A stretch of DNA of 64,000 bases from Allopusillimonas ginsengisoli (lineage in GTDB: Bacteria > Pseudomonadota > Gammaproteobacteria > Burkholderiales > Burkholderiaceae_B), in the NCBI GenBank assembly GCA_005239165.1, contig RAPG01000001.1:372001-436000 (forward strand), read 5' to 3'. The notes under the pieces were generated by a model. That model was not told where the DNA came from, did not search any database, and saw only the letters and a list, made by a program, of their open reading frames with translations. Positions within the stretch are counted from its first letter, which is position 1, and every line of letters starts with the position of its first letter. Both the position numbers and the translations under genes were made by a program. This document shows positions 20,089 to 33,780 of the stretch, piece after piece.

Positions 20089-20192
20089 TTGGTGCGGCCT
20101 CGCGTTGGGCGGCGTTTGGCCAGGGCGCAGAGCCTGGCCAGGGGGGGCATGTTACTTGAGCACTAGACTGTCTGTTGAGCGCTCGCCAATGC

Positions 20193-20226
20193 AAAAACCC
20201 CCGCCCGATCACGGGAGGGGGTTTTT
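20193..20226 (-). terminator. rRNA operon terminator
   Basis: On the minus strand AAAAACCCCCTCCCGTG is followed, after a short GATC-containing loop, by CGGGCGGGGGTTTTT. This strong GC hairpin plus T-tract lies about 12 bp after the 5S 3' end and should end the rrn transcript. Confidence 0.9.
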
Positions 20227-20237
20227 GACTAATAAAA

Positions 20238-20350
20238 GCCTGACGATGACCTACTTTCACAGACGTACGTCCACTATCATCGGCGCAAAGGCGTTTCACT
20301 GTCCTGTTCGGGATGGGAAGGAGTGGGACCACCTTGCTATGGTCGTCAAG
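20238..20350 (-). rRNA. rrf: 5S ribosomal RNA
   Basis: The minus strand begins TGACGACCATAGCAAGGTGG and contains the conserved TCCCATCCCGAACAGGACAG and GTGAAACGCC elements, ending GTAGGTCATCGTCAGG. The 5' TGACGA pairs with the 3' TCGTCA to close helix I. The total is about 112 nt; the ends are good to a few bases. It is the last gene of the rRNA operon. Confidence 0.95.
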
Positions 20351-20594
20351 CGTAACCGGGTGCCAGGCCCGTGCACAGCGCACGAGCTTGGCCAATCTTG
20401 GAAAGAAGCACACGACTGTCTGGCCTTGGGGCGCGCCGGTTGGGGCGGGCCCTGGGGGATCCATGCAGCGTAAAGTAATTAGGGTGTTAACGCGGTGTAC
20501 GAGCCGCGATGGTGCGTCACCGGCATACGCACGGTGGCGACTTTTCATGATTTATTTGAACGGTACTTGAACGCTAACCTACAAGGTTATAGGA

Positions 20595-23480
<2,886 letters not shown>

Positions 23481-23702
23481 CTATAACGTTATAGGTTATA
23501 GAACTTCCAAATTACTTGAGTTTGCGTTGTTTGTGCCGTTCATCATTTTCAAAGGCCCTAACCACCTTGCGATGATTAAGTATTTTTGAGAACTACTTGA
23601 ACTTATACATTGTATTAATGCAATCACAACCCGTACTTACGTTACGCATAAAGCCACGAATGACTTCATGCCACCATAATTACTTCGTTGTGCTTCTTCC
23701 AG

Positions 23703-23716
23703 ATTGTTAAAGAACG
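23703..23716 (-). promoter_or_regulatory. boxA-like antitermination element in the tRNA–23S spacer
   Basis: The minus strand reads CGTTCTTTAACAAT, matching the boxA sequence used by the Nus complex on rRNA transcripts; the same element recurs ahead of 16S. It sits about 220 bp before 23S in the 340-bp spacer, which holds no gene. Confidence 0.7.
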
Positions 23717-23822
23717 AGTACCACCATCGAGCCTATCACTGCAGACCCAACGAACAACGCCGTCACGCATGACGACCCTGTCTGTTAGTCCCGCGAGCAC
23801 CGCAACCTTCATACACAGCGTG

Positions 23823-23898
23823 TGGTGGAGGATGACGGGATCGAACCGACGACCCCCTGCTTGCAAAGCAGGTGCTCTCCCAGCTGAGCTAATCCCCC
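23823..23898 (-). tRNA. tRNA-Ala (anticodon TGC)
   Basis: The minus strand reads GGGGGATTAGCTCAGCTGGG, then the anticodon arm CTGCTTTGCAAGCAG with anticodon TGC, the T-arm GGTTCGATCCC, and an encoded CCA end; the acceptor stem GGGGGAT pairs with ATCCTCC. The 76-nt cloverleaf is complete. It follows tRNA-Ile in the 16S-23S spacer, the usual proteobacterial arrangement. Confidence 0.97.
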
Positions 23899-23918
23899 GC
23901 ACCGGTAAAAAACCGTAC

Positions 23919-23995
23919 TGGTGGGTCAAGTTGGAATCGAACCAACGACCCCCGCCTTATCAAGACGGTGCTCTAACCGACTGAGCTACTGACCC
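23919..23995 (-). tRNA. tRNA-Ile (anticodon GAT)
   Basis: The minus strand reads GGGTCAGTAGCTCAGTCGG, an anticodon arm CCGTCTTGATAAGGCGG with anticodon GAT, the T-arm GGTTCGATTCC, and an encoded CCA. The acceptor stem GGGTCAG pairs with TTGACCC. It is 77 nt and complete, and is the first tRNA after 16S. Confidence 0.97.
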
Positions 23996-24136
23996 AGTAT
24001 GCGCCCGACCGTGCCTGGACACCCCCAACTAAAGGAATACCAGCCACCCGAACGTAACCCTGTCGTGGCTTACTCTTTCTCTACAATTAAACAGCCAATA
24101 AGTGTGGACGCTTTCGCTTTCGTGCGCTTCGCTCTG

Positions 24137-25674
<1,538 letters not shown>

Positions 25675-25880
25675 TAATCACTGTATAAATCGTAATTTCC
25701 TTACCAGTCCAAAAGAACCAGCGAGGTCATACGTCGCGTTTCGCTCAAAGAAAAAGACAAGGCTTTAATTTCTTAAAACCTTATTACTTCTTCATTTATG
25801 CGAGCACTTGATATAAATTTGGCGAACCCCTCGTGAAAAGGGCTGCGCACTTCATTCCAAGCGCCCACACTTATCGGCTG

Positions 25881-25898
25881 TTAAATTGTTAAAGAACG
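25881..25898 (-). promoter_or_regulatory. boxA antitermination element of the rrn leader
   Basis: The minus strand reads CGTTCTTTAACAATTTAA about 210 bp upstream of the 16S 5' end, the classic rrn leader boxA for Nus-factor antitermination. The rest of the leader (25675-26011) holds no gene. Confidence 0.8.
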
Positions 25899-26011
25899 TG
25901 TTGGCAAGTAAAACCACCCTGCCGGTACTACTAAAAACGACTTGATAATGCCGCCTCTACCGTGCCACCCATCACCCTAAAACCGGGCGCTGTGTTCAGC
26001 ACAGAAGCGAG

Positions 26012-26040
26012 ATTATGAAGTAGTTTTAAACACTTGTCAA
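26012..26040 (-). promoter_or_regulatory. rrn operon promoter (sigma-70)
   Basis: On the minus strand TTGACA (26035-26040) and CATAAT (26012-26017) are separated by 17 bp, a near-consensus sigma-70 promoter about 340 bp upstream of 16S. The next bases CTCGCTTC give a C-rich start region of the kind found in stringently controlled rRNA promoters. It is the strongest promoter visible in the leader. Confidence 0.85.
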
Positions 26041-26664
26041 CTCGGTGTGGGCGCTGGAAAAACCGAAGCCTTATCCGCTGCCCGCCTGGCGCTGTGACCC
26101 GGTGCTACGCACCCGCAAACCACACCACAAAGACCGACTTAAAGCACTACTAACAACCTTTTGCGCAGAGCCAGTAAGTATAACCTAAAACCCCAGACCC
26201 TGCACCGCTTACCTGCCTTCGCCTGACCGGCTAAACCGACCCCGAATAACGCTGGACACCTGGCCCAAACTGCATCGGTGGCTGCCTCGCATTTCGGGAA
26301 AACCCTAGGTGCTTGTGCGGCGAAGAACGAGACTATAGCAAGCCGTTTGACGCCTTGCAAATCAGTTTGCCCGAAAAATACCCTGAGCCCCGTCTGTAGA
26401 TAACCCGTTTCGCAAACAAATACCTGAAATATAAGGGAAATAATTTAATTAAAAATAGATGGAATTTATTAAGAAAAATGAGGATTTCGGGGCAGACAGG
26501 CCTCTGCAGGGCGATCGCACGGCGATCTATGCACAACGGGGTGCACAAGGCATGGTCCATATATATAAGGGTCGAAATAAAAAACTGTCTGTTTCTCGAC
26601 TAAAAAAGCAGTATGGAGATGGATGCGTCTGAATTCGTTCGGCTTATGCGTAGTAGACAACCAC
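26041..26664. other. Gene-free spacer between rrn promoter and lrp-type gene
   Basis: About 620 bp with no credible gene. Left of 26340 it is of ordinary composition; 26380-26620 is AT-rich (for example the TTTAATTAAAAATAGATGG stretch), which may include upstream-activating (UP/Fis-type) sequence for the rrn promoter and the 3' untranslated region of the regulator gene. Frames here have no family features. Confidence 0.5.
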
Positions 26665-27138
26665 TTACACAGGAAAGACCGTAGTCTGTTTTATATGCTG
26701 TAGCGCAAAACTGGATCTCATGTCGACGACAGCGGGGTGTTGCATCAGAACATCCATGGCGAAAGCGGAGAACTGCGTCAGGTCTTCCACCTGGACGCGT
26801 AGAAGGTAATCCATGTCGCCAGACAATGCACAACACTCGATGACCTCTGGCCAGCTTTGTACATCACGGGCGAAATCAGAAACCGCACCGGGACTGCGCA
26901 GGGTTTTGTTAAGTCTTATCGATACGTAGGCCAGCAGCTTGAGCCCGATTTTTTCGGGATCAACCAGGGCAACATAATTTTTTATATAGCCTTCATCTTC
27001 CAGGCGTCGCACACGTCTTAGGCAAGGACTGGGCGAAAGCGCCACTTGCTCCGCCAGGTCTTGGTTACTGAGCCGGCCATTGGCCTGCAATATCTCGAGA
27101 ATGCGCCTATCGGTCCGATCGAGTGAATTTTTAGACAT
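26665..27138 (-). CDS. Lrp/AsnC-family transcriptional regulator
   Basis: Feast/famine regulator that binds DNA through an N-terminal helix-turn-helix and an amino-acid ligand through a C-terminal RAM domain. In the 157-residue product residues 5-60 give LDRTDRRILEILQANGRLS and the recognition helix LSPSPCLRRVRRLEDEGYI; residues ~70-150 form the beta-alpha-beta RAM fold with ECCALSGDMDYLLRV. Length is typical. It is transcribed divergently from hpd across a 157-bp AT-rich gap, so it probably controls hpd in response to tyrosine or phenylalanine; that is inference from position. Confidence 0.92.
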   Translation of the reverse strand: MSKNSLDRTDRRILEILQANGRLSNQDLAEQVALSPSPCLRRVRRLEDEGYIKNYVALVDPEKIGLKLLAYVSIRLNKTLRSPGAVSDFARDVQSWPEVIECCALSGDMDYLLRVQVEDLTQFSAFAMDVLMQHPAVVDMRSSFALQHIKQTTVFPV

Positions 27139-27295
27139 AAAATTGTATTAATTTATTTATTTGAGCAATTTAATCGCGTATATCGCTACTTATCAAGCTA
27201 TTTTAGCAAGCACCTGCCATGGGGTTTTCTTTAGAATTCAAATATGGGCACGCAACGTGCCGCTTGACCCGCATAACCACATCTGGAGACTTACC

Positions 27296-28408
27296 ATGAG
27301 CGTTACCTTCGAACCCTGGGACAATCCCATGGGCACGGCTGGCTTTGAATTCGTCGAGTACACCGCACCTGATCCCGTCGCATTGGGCATTGTGTTCGAA
27401 ACCATGGGATTCAAGGCCATCGCCCGCCACCGAACCAAAAACGTCACGCTATACCGCCAGGGAGGCATTAATTTTCTGATCAATGCCGAACCTGATTCGT
27501 TCGCCCAGCGGTTTGCGCGACTTCACGGTCCGTCTATCTGCGCCATAGCGTTTCGTGTCAACGATGCGGCGCAGGCATATAAGCGTGCTCTCGAATTGGG
27601 TGCGTGGGGGTTCGATTCCCGCAGCGGACCCATGGAGCTAAATATTCCAGCGATCAAAGGCATCGGAGACTCCCTCATTTATCTGGTTGACCGCTGGCAC
27701 GGCAAGCAAGGGCACGGGGGTATCGGTGACATTAGTATTTACGACGTTGACTTTGAGCCAGTTGATCCTTCATCGGCACGTACCGACCTGGAGCATAAAG
27801 GTGCAGGCCTGACACTTGTCGACCACCTGACACACAATGTGCACAAGGGCCGCATGGATGAATGGGCCGAGTTTTATGAGCGTCTGTTCAATTTCCGTCA
27901 GGTTCGTTATTTTGACATTGAGGGCAAGCTGACTGGCGTGAAGTCCAAGGCCATGACATCGCCCTGCGGGCACATTCGCATCCCGATCAATGAAGAAGGC
28001 ACCGAAGAAAAAGGTCAAATACAAGAATACCTGGACCTGTACCGAGGAGAGGGCATACAGCATATTGCGCTGGGCACCGATGATATCTATGGGACTGTAG
28101 AAGCGTTGCGCGCGCGCGGTCTAAAGCTTCTGGATACGCCTGATACTTATTATGAGTTGCTCGACAAACGGCTGCCTGGCCATGGCGAAAGTGCAGATCG
28201 CCTGCGCCAGAATCGCATTTTGCTCGATGGTGCCCCCGACGGCGGACTACTTCTGCAGATATTCACTGAAAATCAGATAGGCCCTATTTTCTTTGAAATT
28301 ATCCAGCGCAAGGGCAATGAGGGTTTTGGCGAAGGCAACTTCAAGGCGTTGTTCGAATCCATCGAGCTCGATCAGATGCGCCGTGGTGTACTAAAGACGG
28401 CTGATTAG
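27296..28408 (+). CDS. hpd: 4-hydroxyphenylpyruvate dioxygenase
   Basis: Non-haem Fe(II) oxygenase converting 4-hydroxyphenylpyruvate to homogentisate in tyrosine catabolism. The 370-residue product has the two-domain vicinal-oxygen-chelate fold; the likely iron ligands are His177 (DHLTHNVHKG), His256 (GIQHIALG) and Glu334 (IFFEIIQRKG), and the C-terminal GFGEGNFKALFESIE gate helix is present. The start at 27296 has GGAG seven nucleotides upstream and gives the usual MSVTFEPWDNPMGT beginning; an in-frame start at 27161 would add an implausible leader. The rest of the homogentisate pathway is not in the window. It is divergent from the Lrp-type gene. Confidence 0.96.
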   Translation: MSVTFEPWDNPMGTAGFEFVEYTAPDPVALGIVFETMGFKAIARHRTKNVTLYRQGGINFLINAEPDSFAQRFARLHGPSICAIAFRVNDAAQAYKRALELGAWGFDSRSGPMELNIPAIKGIGDSLIYLVDRWHGKQGHGGIGDISIYDVDFEPVDPSSARTDLEHKGAGLTLVDHLTHNVHKGRMDEWAEFYERLFNFRQVRYFDIEGKLTGVKSKAMTSPCGHIRIPINEEGTEEKGQIQEYLDLYRGEGIQHIALGTDDIYGTVEALRARGLKLLDTPDTYYELLDKRLPGHGESADRLRQNRILLDGAPDGGLLLQIFTENQIGPIFFEIIQRKGNEGFGEGNFKALFESIELDQMRRGVLKTAD

Positions 28409-28615
28409 CACACCAGGAGGCCTTCATCCATAGGCGACCATCTCCTCAAGGTCGAAGAAAATATTAACCACACCCAAGCGCGACAGTAAGTCTTCCTTCA
28501 GTGTCACAACTGGCCCGTTCTACTAGCGACATCAAACACCGCCCCTTTCGCGAGCGGCCCGGGCGTGCCCTACGTTGAACGGCAAAAGCCAGTCGTTGGC
28601 CGGACCTCTCGGTCC

Positions 28616-28860
<245 letters not shown>

Positions 28861-29090
28861 GTTCTTTGCCTTGGCGTGCGATTCAGATCGGGCTGCAGCG
28901 AGATTTTCTGCTACGTGTAGTGCCTCACTGGTCATTTGTCACGCGTAAACGCGCACAACACTTATAATCGTCCTGTTCTCATAAAGCGTGCCCCTAAGCT
29001 CAGGCAGACGGGGCACTGTCACGACTGCCCGCTCGCTTCTGCGCGCATGCCCTCACAGGCCGCCATACACACACTGCTCCGGAGACAAGA

Positions 29091-30050
29091 TTGCCGACGT
29101 ACGTCCTCACCCTGCTGCGCCGCAGTTGGCGCATGTTTATTACGATCGCCCGGATCATGTTGCCTGTGATGGTGGTCGTGAAGGTGGCGCAAGAGCTGGG
29201 CCTGGTTGATCTGGTGGGCCGCCTGATTACGCCCATTATGGGTTTGCTGAACCTGCCGCCCGAAGCGGGGCTTATTTGGGCAACAACGGTGCTTACGGGT
29301 ATGTTTGGCGGCATCGCCACACTGAGCACGCTCGCTTCATCTGTAGACATGACGGTTGGCCAGGTAAGTGCTCTGGGTGCCATGATGCTGTTTGCACATA
29401 GCCTGCCGGTTGAGCAGGCTATCGTTCGACGCGCAGGAGCGAGTTTTTGGCTGACTGCCGCGTTACGACTTGGCACCGCTATCTTTTACGGAGGCGCGGT
29501 CGCATGGGCAAGTCACTTTACAGGCGCCCTCTCACAACCCGTGTCTTTTGCGTGGCTAAGCGGCTCATCATTCACGCACGAGGCCGAGGGTTATCTCGGT
29601 TGGGCAGAATCTACAGCCTATTCGCTAGGTATTGTCCTGCTGATTATTATTGTGCTGGTCGCCGTACTTGACGCGTTCGACCGTCTGGGCATCACGCGGC
29701 GCATTACGGCAATCATTACTCCTTTACTGCGCCTGTCGGGGCTTAATGCTGAAGTGGCGCCCGTAACAACAGTAGGGGTGCTACTGGGCCTGTCGTATGG
29801 CGGCGCATTGATTATCGAAGAGTCTGAAAAGAAAAATTTCTCGCCGCGCACCCGGTTTCTGGCCTTATCGTGGCTGTGCCTGTCTCACTCTCTGATCGAA
29901 GACACTTTATTGATAATGGCACTGGGCGCGAATGTGTGGGTGGTGTTAGTAGGCCGGGTAGCCATCACCCTGGCGATTATCTCGCTGCTGGCGAGACTGA
30001 CCCGCCGGGGAAGCTGGAGCACAACAGGCATCCCAACCCAGCAGACCTGA
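29091..30050 (+). CDS. Nucleoside-recognition (Gate) domain membrane protein
   Basis: Polytopic inner-membrane protein of 319 residues with two copies of the nucleoside-recognition/Gate domain, as in SpmA/YjiH-type proteins. Visible features are an N-terminal basic stretch LLRRSWRMF, at least eight hydrophobic segments, the GMFGGIATLSTLAS motif in the first half and the related GVLLGLSYGGALIIEES in the second half, showing internal duplication. The substrate and direction of transport are unknown for this group. The start is a TTG at 29091 preceded by GGAG at good spacing. It ends 18 bp from the convergent msrA gene. Confidence 0.78.
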   Translation: MPTYVLTLLRRSWRMFITIARIMLPVMVVVKVAQELGLVDLVGRLITPIMGLLNLPPEAGLIWATTVLTGMFGGIATLSTLASSVDMTVGQVSALGAMMLFAHSLPVEQAIVRRAGASFWLTAALRLGTAIFYGGAVAWASHFTGALSQPVSFAWLSGSSFTHEAEGYLGWAESTAYSLGIVLLIIIVLVAVLDAFDRLGITRRITAIITPLLRLSGLNAEVAPVTTVGVLLGLSYGGALIIEESEKKNFSPRTRFLALSWLCLSHSLIEDTLLIMALGANVWVVLVGRVAITLAIISLLARLTRRGSWSTTGIPTQQT

Positions 30051-30068
30051 CGTCTCGCACTGCACGAT

Positions 30069-30596
30069 TTAGGCAGCGATGAGGCTGGCGTAGCGCTTAC
30101 GAAATTTGGACAGTTTTGGCGATATGACTGCGTGGCAATAGCCCTGATTGGGATTGCGCAGATAGTAATCATGGTGGTATTGCTCAGCAGGCCAAAACCG
30201 CTCGCTACCCAGCACACGGGTTACTACGGGTTCACCCAGCTCAGCCTGCACTTCATCAATGACCTTTTTGACGGTCTCTTCTTGCTCTGGTGTCTGGCAA
30301 AAAATGGCCGAAGCATATTGCGACCCTACGTCATTGCCCTGGCGGTCAACGCTCGTTGGGTCATGCGTTGCAAAAAACACCTGCAACAAGGTTTCAAAGC
30401 TGATGATGGTGGGATCAAATGTTACCTGTACGACTTCGATATGCCCTGTGGTTGTCGAGCACACTTGTTCGTACGTAGGGTTTTGAATATGCCCTCCGGC
30501 ATAGCCCGGGATTGCAGCGGATACGCCGCGCAGCGACTTAAATACGGGTTCGAGACACCAGAAGCACCCGCCCCCGAAAATTGCTGTGTCAGACAT
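30069..30596 (-). CDS. msrA: Peptide-methionine (S)-S-oxide reductase MsrA
   Basis: Thiol enzyme that reduces methionine-S-sulfoxide in proteins. The 175-residue product begins with the diagnostic GGGCFWCLEPVF, with catalytic Cys11, and contains GYAGG, YEQVCSTTTGHIEVV and PAEQYHHDYY, all MsrA signatures. A further cysteine in NQGYCHAVI near the C-terminus can act as resolving residue. Length fits the short single-domain class. No RsmB-type MsrB domain is fused or adjacent. Confidence 0.96.
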   Translation of the reverse strand: MSDTAIFGGGCFWCLEPVFKSLRGVSAAIPGYAGGHIQNPTYEQVCSTTTGHIEVVQVTFDPTIISFETLLQVFFATHDPTSVDRQGNDVGSQYASAIFCQTPEQEETVKKVIDEVQAELGEPVVTRVLGSERFWPAEQYHHDYYLRNPNQGYCHAVISPKLSKFRKRYASLIAA

Positions 30597-30736
30597 GAGC
30601 TACTCCTTTGAGTTCAGAACAAAAGCTGGTGATGGTTACCAGAGCTACCTGCATTTTATTGGTCGGCCACTCTGCCCTACACCGCTTACGCCAATTGTGT
30701 AATGTGCATTGTTACCCTGGCGGCACCGCCGTCCTG

Positions 30737-31093
30737 CTACTGCTTGGTCTGGGCCGTATCCTGCAAGGCGAGCGAGAGAATCCAGGCGGCCAGTAATTGT
30801 GCGTCAGCCCCGCTGACCTGTGGCTGTGCAGGCATGGGAACAGCTCCCCAACGCCCGCGGCTGCCATTGCGTATGCTGTCGGCCAGATAGGCTTGCGCAC
30901 CTTCGGATGCTGCAAACCGCTGCGCTATTACGGCAAGTGGAGGGCCAACGCGCTTTTTGTCTATTTGATGACAGGCCAGACAACTGCTGGCCTTTGCCAG
31001 GGCCTCGCCTGAAAGCTGCTGAGCCATGGTAACCGGTGCTGCCACAGTTAGCGCGACAAGGCCTGCCAGCGCAAAAGACAAGGTTGAATACAT
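30737..31093 (-). CDS. Periplasmic class I cytochrome c
   Basis: Small electron carrier of 118 residues. The ATG at 31093 gives a clear signal peptide (FALAGLVALTVAAPVTMAQ) followed by the haem-binding CLACH motif and, about 50 residues on, a PMPAQ segment whose methionine is the likely axial ligand. Size and the QLSGEALAKASSCLACH pattern resemble cytochrome c-551/c5-type proteins. An upstream in-frame start at 31150 would put polar residues before the signal and is less likely. The electron partner is unknown. It is divergent from lgt. Confidence 0.88.
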   Translation of the reverse strand: MYSTLSFALAGLVALTVAAPVTMAQQLSGEALAKASSCLACHQIDKKRVGPPLAVIAQRFAASEGAQAYLADSIRNGSRGRWGAVPMPAQPQVSGADAQLLAAWILSLALQDTAQTKQ

Positions 31094-31207
31094 AGTACCG
31101 CACTCGATATATTGATTGATGTTGAACTTTGGGGTTTGGCCGGTAACCAAAGGCCATGACCCATATCGCGGTATTATCGACGAAATTTAAACAGGATGAC
31201 ACCCAGT

Positions 31208-32005
31208 ATGCTTCAGTACCCCCAAATTGATCCCATCGCCCTGCAGCTAGGTCCGATTGCCATCCACTGGTATGGCTTGATGTATCTCGTGGGCTTTGCG
31301 TTGGTATGGCTGCTGGGCCGATGGCGCATTAACCAGGGCAAAACCGATCTCACTCTGCGTGACCTCGAAGACATCATTTTTTACGGGGTACTGGGTGTTG
31401 TCATCGGCGGTCGCCTTGGTTACGTTCTCTTTTACAAACCCGGTGATTATCTTGCTCATCCCCTTGAAATCCTTTACCTGTGGCAAGGAGGCATGTCGTT
31501 TCATGGCGGCCTTATTGGTGTGCTCGTAGTGTTGTTTCTGTTCGCCCGCAAACGCAAAAAGACGTTTCTTGAAATTGGTGACTTCATCGCACCGCTGATT
31601 CCTTTGGGCCTTGCCGCAGGACGCATGGGCAATTTCATTAACGGCGAACTCTGGGGCCGCGCCACGACAGTGCCTTGGGGTATGGTTTTTCCACAAACAG
31701 GTGACGGCATTCCACGACACCCGTCTCAACTTTACGAGATGGGCCTGGAAGGTTTTGCGTTGTTTGCACTGCTGTGGTGGTTTGCCCGCAAACCCCGGCC
31801 AACCGGACAGATCAGCGCCGTCTTTTTGATGGGGTATGGAACATTCAGGTTTCTGGTGGAATTTACCCGCGAGCCGGACTACTTTCTTGGCCTGCTCGCA
31901 GGAGGGCTGTCAATGGGGCAGCTATTGTCACTGCCCATGATCGCCATTGGTGCAGTTATTTTTTATCTGAGTGCAAAAAAATCGACCCGCTCACCGCGAC
32001 TGTAA
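31208..32005 (+). CDS. lgt: Prolipoprotein diacylglyceryl transferase Lgt
   Basis: Inner-membrane enzyme that transfers diacylglyceryl from phosphatidylglycerol to the lipobox cysteine of prolipoproteins, the first step of lipoprotein maturation. The product is polytopic and has [11 protein letters not shown] near the N-terminus, [18 protein letters not shown], the signature [14 protein letters not shown] and the HPSQLYE motif, all hallmarks of Lgt. I prefer the ATG at 31208 (MLQYPQIDP, 265 residues), which matches the family start and leaves AGG at suitable spacing, over the ATG at 31196. Its 3' end overlaps the convergent SIMPL gene by 50 bp. Confidence 0.96.
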   Translation: MLQYPQIDPIALQLGPIAIHWYGLMYLVGFALVWLLGRWRINQGKTDLTLRDLEDIIFYGVLGVVIGGRLGYVLFYKPGDYLAHPLEILYLWQGGMSFHGGLIGVLVVLFLFARKRKKTFLEIGDFIAPLIPLGLAAGRMGNFINGELWGRATTVPWGMVFPQTGDGIPRHPSQLYEMGLEGFALFALLWWFARKPRPTGQISAVFLMGYGTFRFLVEFTREPDYFLGLLAGGLSMGQLLSLPMIAIGAVIFYLSAKKSTRSPRL

Positions 32006-32729
32006 TGCGTTCGGTGCCGGCTTCCAGAGGAACGGCCACCTTACGGTCAGCAGACATGGCCATCATGCGGGGGGCCGACTCATAACGCGCTCCGGCGCCG
32101 CCAAGGTCAATTTGTTTGATGCTGTAGCCTTGGTAGCCGAACGCAGTGGCCAGAGCCTGGGCACGATCACGAAATGCCTGGGCCGCCTGCGTCAGCAGGG
32201 CGTCTTCATGCTCTGCCCGCACTTTAGGCGACACTGAGAATGCCAGCCCGTCAATAGGCATGCGGTCGCTCAGTTCTGAGGCAAGACGTGATGCCTCGGC
32301 AAAATCTGTAGACTCAAGAATGATCTCGCCACGACCCCGCCAGTCGCTGATCTTGCCGTCTTTATCGTTCATGGGCCACACACGGTAATCACCCGAAAAC
32401 GCCTTGACCTTGTCGTTGCCCTTGGCCTTGGCCTGCTTCATTACCTCGTCGAGTGTCTGGGTGAGCACCTGCGCCACTGCCGCCTGGGAAGCATCGCTAA
32501 CCTCGGTAGCCAACGTAATGCGCACGGTATCGTGGGCAACTTCGCTTACCGCTTCGGCCTGCAGAGTTGCCTGGGGCCATTTGTGATGACGGGCATGGCG
32601 GGATGACGTTTCTTGCGGGCCTGAGGCAGTTGCGTTTTGCTGCGCCTGGGCGGGGGCTGCGACAGCCCAGACGCTGATGACCAGGATGGCCGATAAAACG
32701 GCATTACATTTAGTTCGTGACGGATACAT
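31956..32729 (-). CDS. Periplasmic SIMPL (DUF541) domain protein
   Basis: The 257-residue product has a signal peptide ([20 protein letters not shown]) and a SIMPL/DUF541 fold from about residue 50, with the characteristic alternating strands [18 protein letters not shown] and a long polar helix. The family includes E. coli YggE, a periplasmic protein linked to oxidative stress, and BP26 of Brucella; molecular function is not established. A histidine-rich patch (RHARHHK) follows the signal peptide. The stop lies 50 bp inside lgt on the other strand, so the two mRNAs have complementary 3' ends. Confidence 0.88.
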   Translation of the reverse strand: MYPSRTKCNAVLSAILVISVWAVAAPAQAQQNATASGPQETSSRHARHHKWPQATLQAEAVSEVAHDTVRITLATEVSDASQAAVAQVLTQTLDEVMKQAKAKGNDKVKAFSGDYRVWPMNDKDGKISDWRGRGEIILESTDFAEASRLASELSDRMPIDGLAFSVSPKVRAEHEDALLTQAAQAFRDRAQALATAFGYQGYSIKQIDLGGAGARYESAPRMMAMSADRKVAVPLEAGTERITVAVSGSIFLHSDKK

Positions 32730-32747
32730 ACACGGCTCCGAAGAAGG

Positions 32748-32776
32748 AAAAAGCTCGTCCGAAGACGAGCTTTTTT
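32748..32776 (-). terminator. Bidirectional terminator between 6S RNA and SIMPL gene
   Basis: GCTCGTC (32753-32759) pairs perfectly with GACGAGC (32764-32770) around a CGAA tetraloop, with five A on the left and six T on the right. It would end the 6S RNA precursor transcript on the minus strand. Confidence 0.85.
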
Positions 32777-32780
32777 AAAA

Positions 32781-32961
32781 ATGCCCCGCATGTGCCGTCT
32801 AGGCCGGCACCCTGGAACCGGAGGTTCACGGTGGTCGCCTTCAGTCAAGCCTCGGGTTCGCCAGTTAAGGAGAGCGCTCCAGCTTGTCAATCCAGCAACC
32901 TTATGCCAAAAGACATTGGTTCAAGGTTTATAAAGCCAAGTCACGAACACTGCAGGGACAA
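32781..32961 (-). ncRNA. ssrS: 6S RNA
   Basis: Regulatory RNA that mimics an open promoter and sequesters sigma-70 RNA polymerase. The minus-strand transcript of about 181 nt (E. coli 6S is 184 nt) has pairing ends: TGTCCCTGCAGTG at the 5' side with CACATGCGGGGCA at the 3' side, apart from single bulges. The 3' half carries GACCACCGTGAACC, then GGTTCCAGGG and GGCCTAGACGG, resembling the conserved 3' arm of proteobacterial 6S RNA, and the central part has CGAGGCTTGACTG. It lies just downstream of zapA, the conserved genomic place. Ends are estimated to a few bases. Confidence 0.85.
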
Positions 32962-33060
32962 TCGGTTAGGTGCTCTGCTCTAGCAGCGCACCCGGAATTT
33001 GGTACTGTGCAGGGGATTTTAACGCAGAAGAACTACCTTGGTAGAACTACCGCAGCTGAA

Positions 33061-33372
33061 TTACCGCTGCTGAACGGAGGCTATGGATACTTCATCAAGC
33101 GCTGCGTTCATGTCGTCAATTCTACGCTTGAAATCGCCAAGTGCAACTTCACCCAGAGGACCGTCTGGGGCACGCATGGATAAAAGCTCGACCGCGATCT
33201 GGATTGCGGCCATGACGGCAATGCGCTCGTTGCTCGACACTTTACCAGAACCCTTGACACCAAGCATGCGCTGGTCAACATGACGGACGGCGGCAAGCAA
33301 AGCATCTTTTTGCTCTGGCGAGCAGGCCAGCGAATAATCGCGACCGAGAATGGAAACGTCGATACGTTCCAT
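33061..33372 (-). CDS. zapA: Cell division protein ZapA
   Basis: Cytoplasmic Z-ring-associated protein that bundles FtsZ filaments. The 103-residue product has the ZapA N-terminal domain (IDVSILGRDYSLACSPEQ, residues 4-21) and a C-terminal amphipathic helix that forms the antiparallel coiled coil (FKRRIDDMNAALDEV). Length is normal. It lies 3 bp after the coiled-coil gene upstream, so the two are likely co-translated, and precedes ssrS as in most proteobacteria. Confidence 0.95.
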   Translation of the reverse strand: MERIDVSILGRDYSLACSPEQKDALLAAVRHVDQRMLGVKGSGKVSSNERIAVMAAIQIAVELLSMRAPDGPLGEVALGDFKRRIDDMNAALDEVSIASVQQR

Positions 33373-33375
33373 GGG

Positions 33376-33780
33376 TTACTCCTGGGGGGCGCCGGGCAGG
33401 CGCACAAGAATGGAATCAATCTGCGTGCGGGCCTGGTCGGCAACCTGGCGCAGGCGGGATGTATCTGCCTGGCTGGCTTCGAGCTGACGCCGGGCCTCTT
33501 CGCAGTAAGCTTTGTACCGTGTTACCTCAGCCTGCAACTGGGCATGGCTGGCCTGGGTTTCAGCCTGGAGCGATTGGATCTGCGCCTCGTGCGCGGCATT
33601 GCGCTCGGCGGCGGCAGAGAACTCGCTTTCACGACGCTGCAGCTGATCGCGAAAAGCTTCGCAGTCTTGCTCCAGCGTTTTCAGGCGGGTTTGCATAGCA
33701 GCTCGCTCGTCTTGCAACTGGCGAGTGAACTGCACGAGTTGCCCGATACGGGCGGCGAGAGAGTCGAGATCTTGCAACAT
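33376..33780 (-). CDS. ZapB-like coiled-coil protein
   Basis: The 134-residue product is almost entirely predicted coiled coil: heptads rich in Glu, Gln, Arg and Ala run from about residue 10 to 115 (for example LAARIGQLVQFTRQLQDERA), with a short Pro-containing tail. It has no membrane segment or signal peptide. The position directly before zapA, with a 3-bp gap, and the composition suggest a cell-division partner like ZapB or the TIGR02449-type proteins encoded before zapA; this is inference, since such coiled coils resemble one another by composition. Confidence 0.7.
   Translation of the reverse strand: MLQDLDSLAARIGQLVQFTRQLQDERAAMQTRLKTLEQDCEAFRDQLQRRESEFSAAAERNAAHEAQIQSLQAETQASHAQLQAEVTRYKAYCEEARRQLEASQADTSRLRQVADQARTQIDSILVRLPGAPQE

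Noticed and set aside
19480..20150. Candidate small genes in the rrn–membrane-protein spacer
   Set aside because: Frames are Arg/Trp- or His/Thr-rich products of GC-rich and repeat DNA, with no start signals or families.
26139..26360. 73-codon frame upstream of the rrn promoter
   Set aside because: No membrane, signal or domain features and no ribosome-binding site; spacer sequence.
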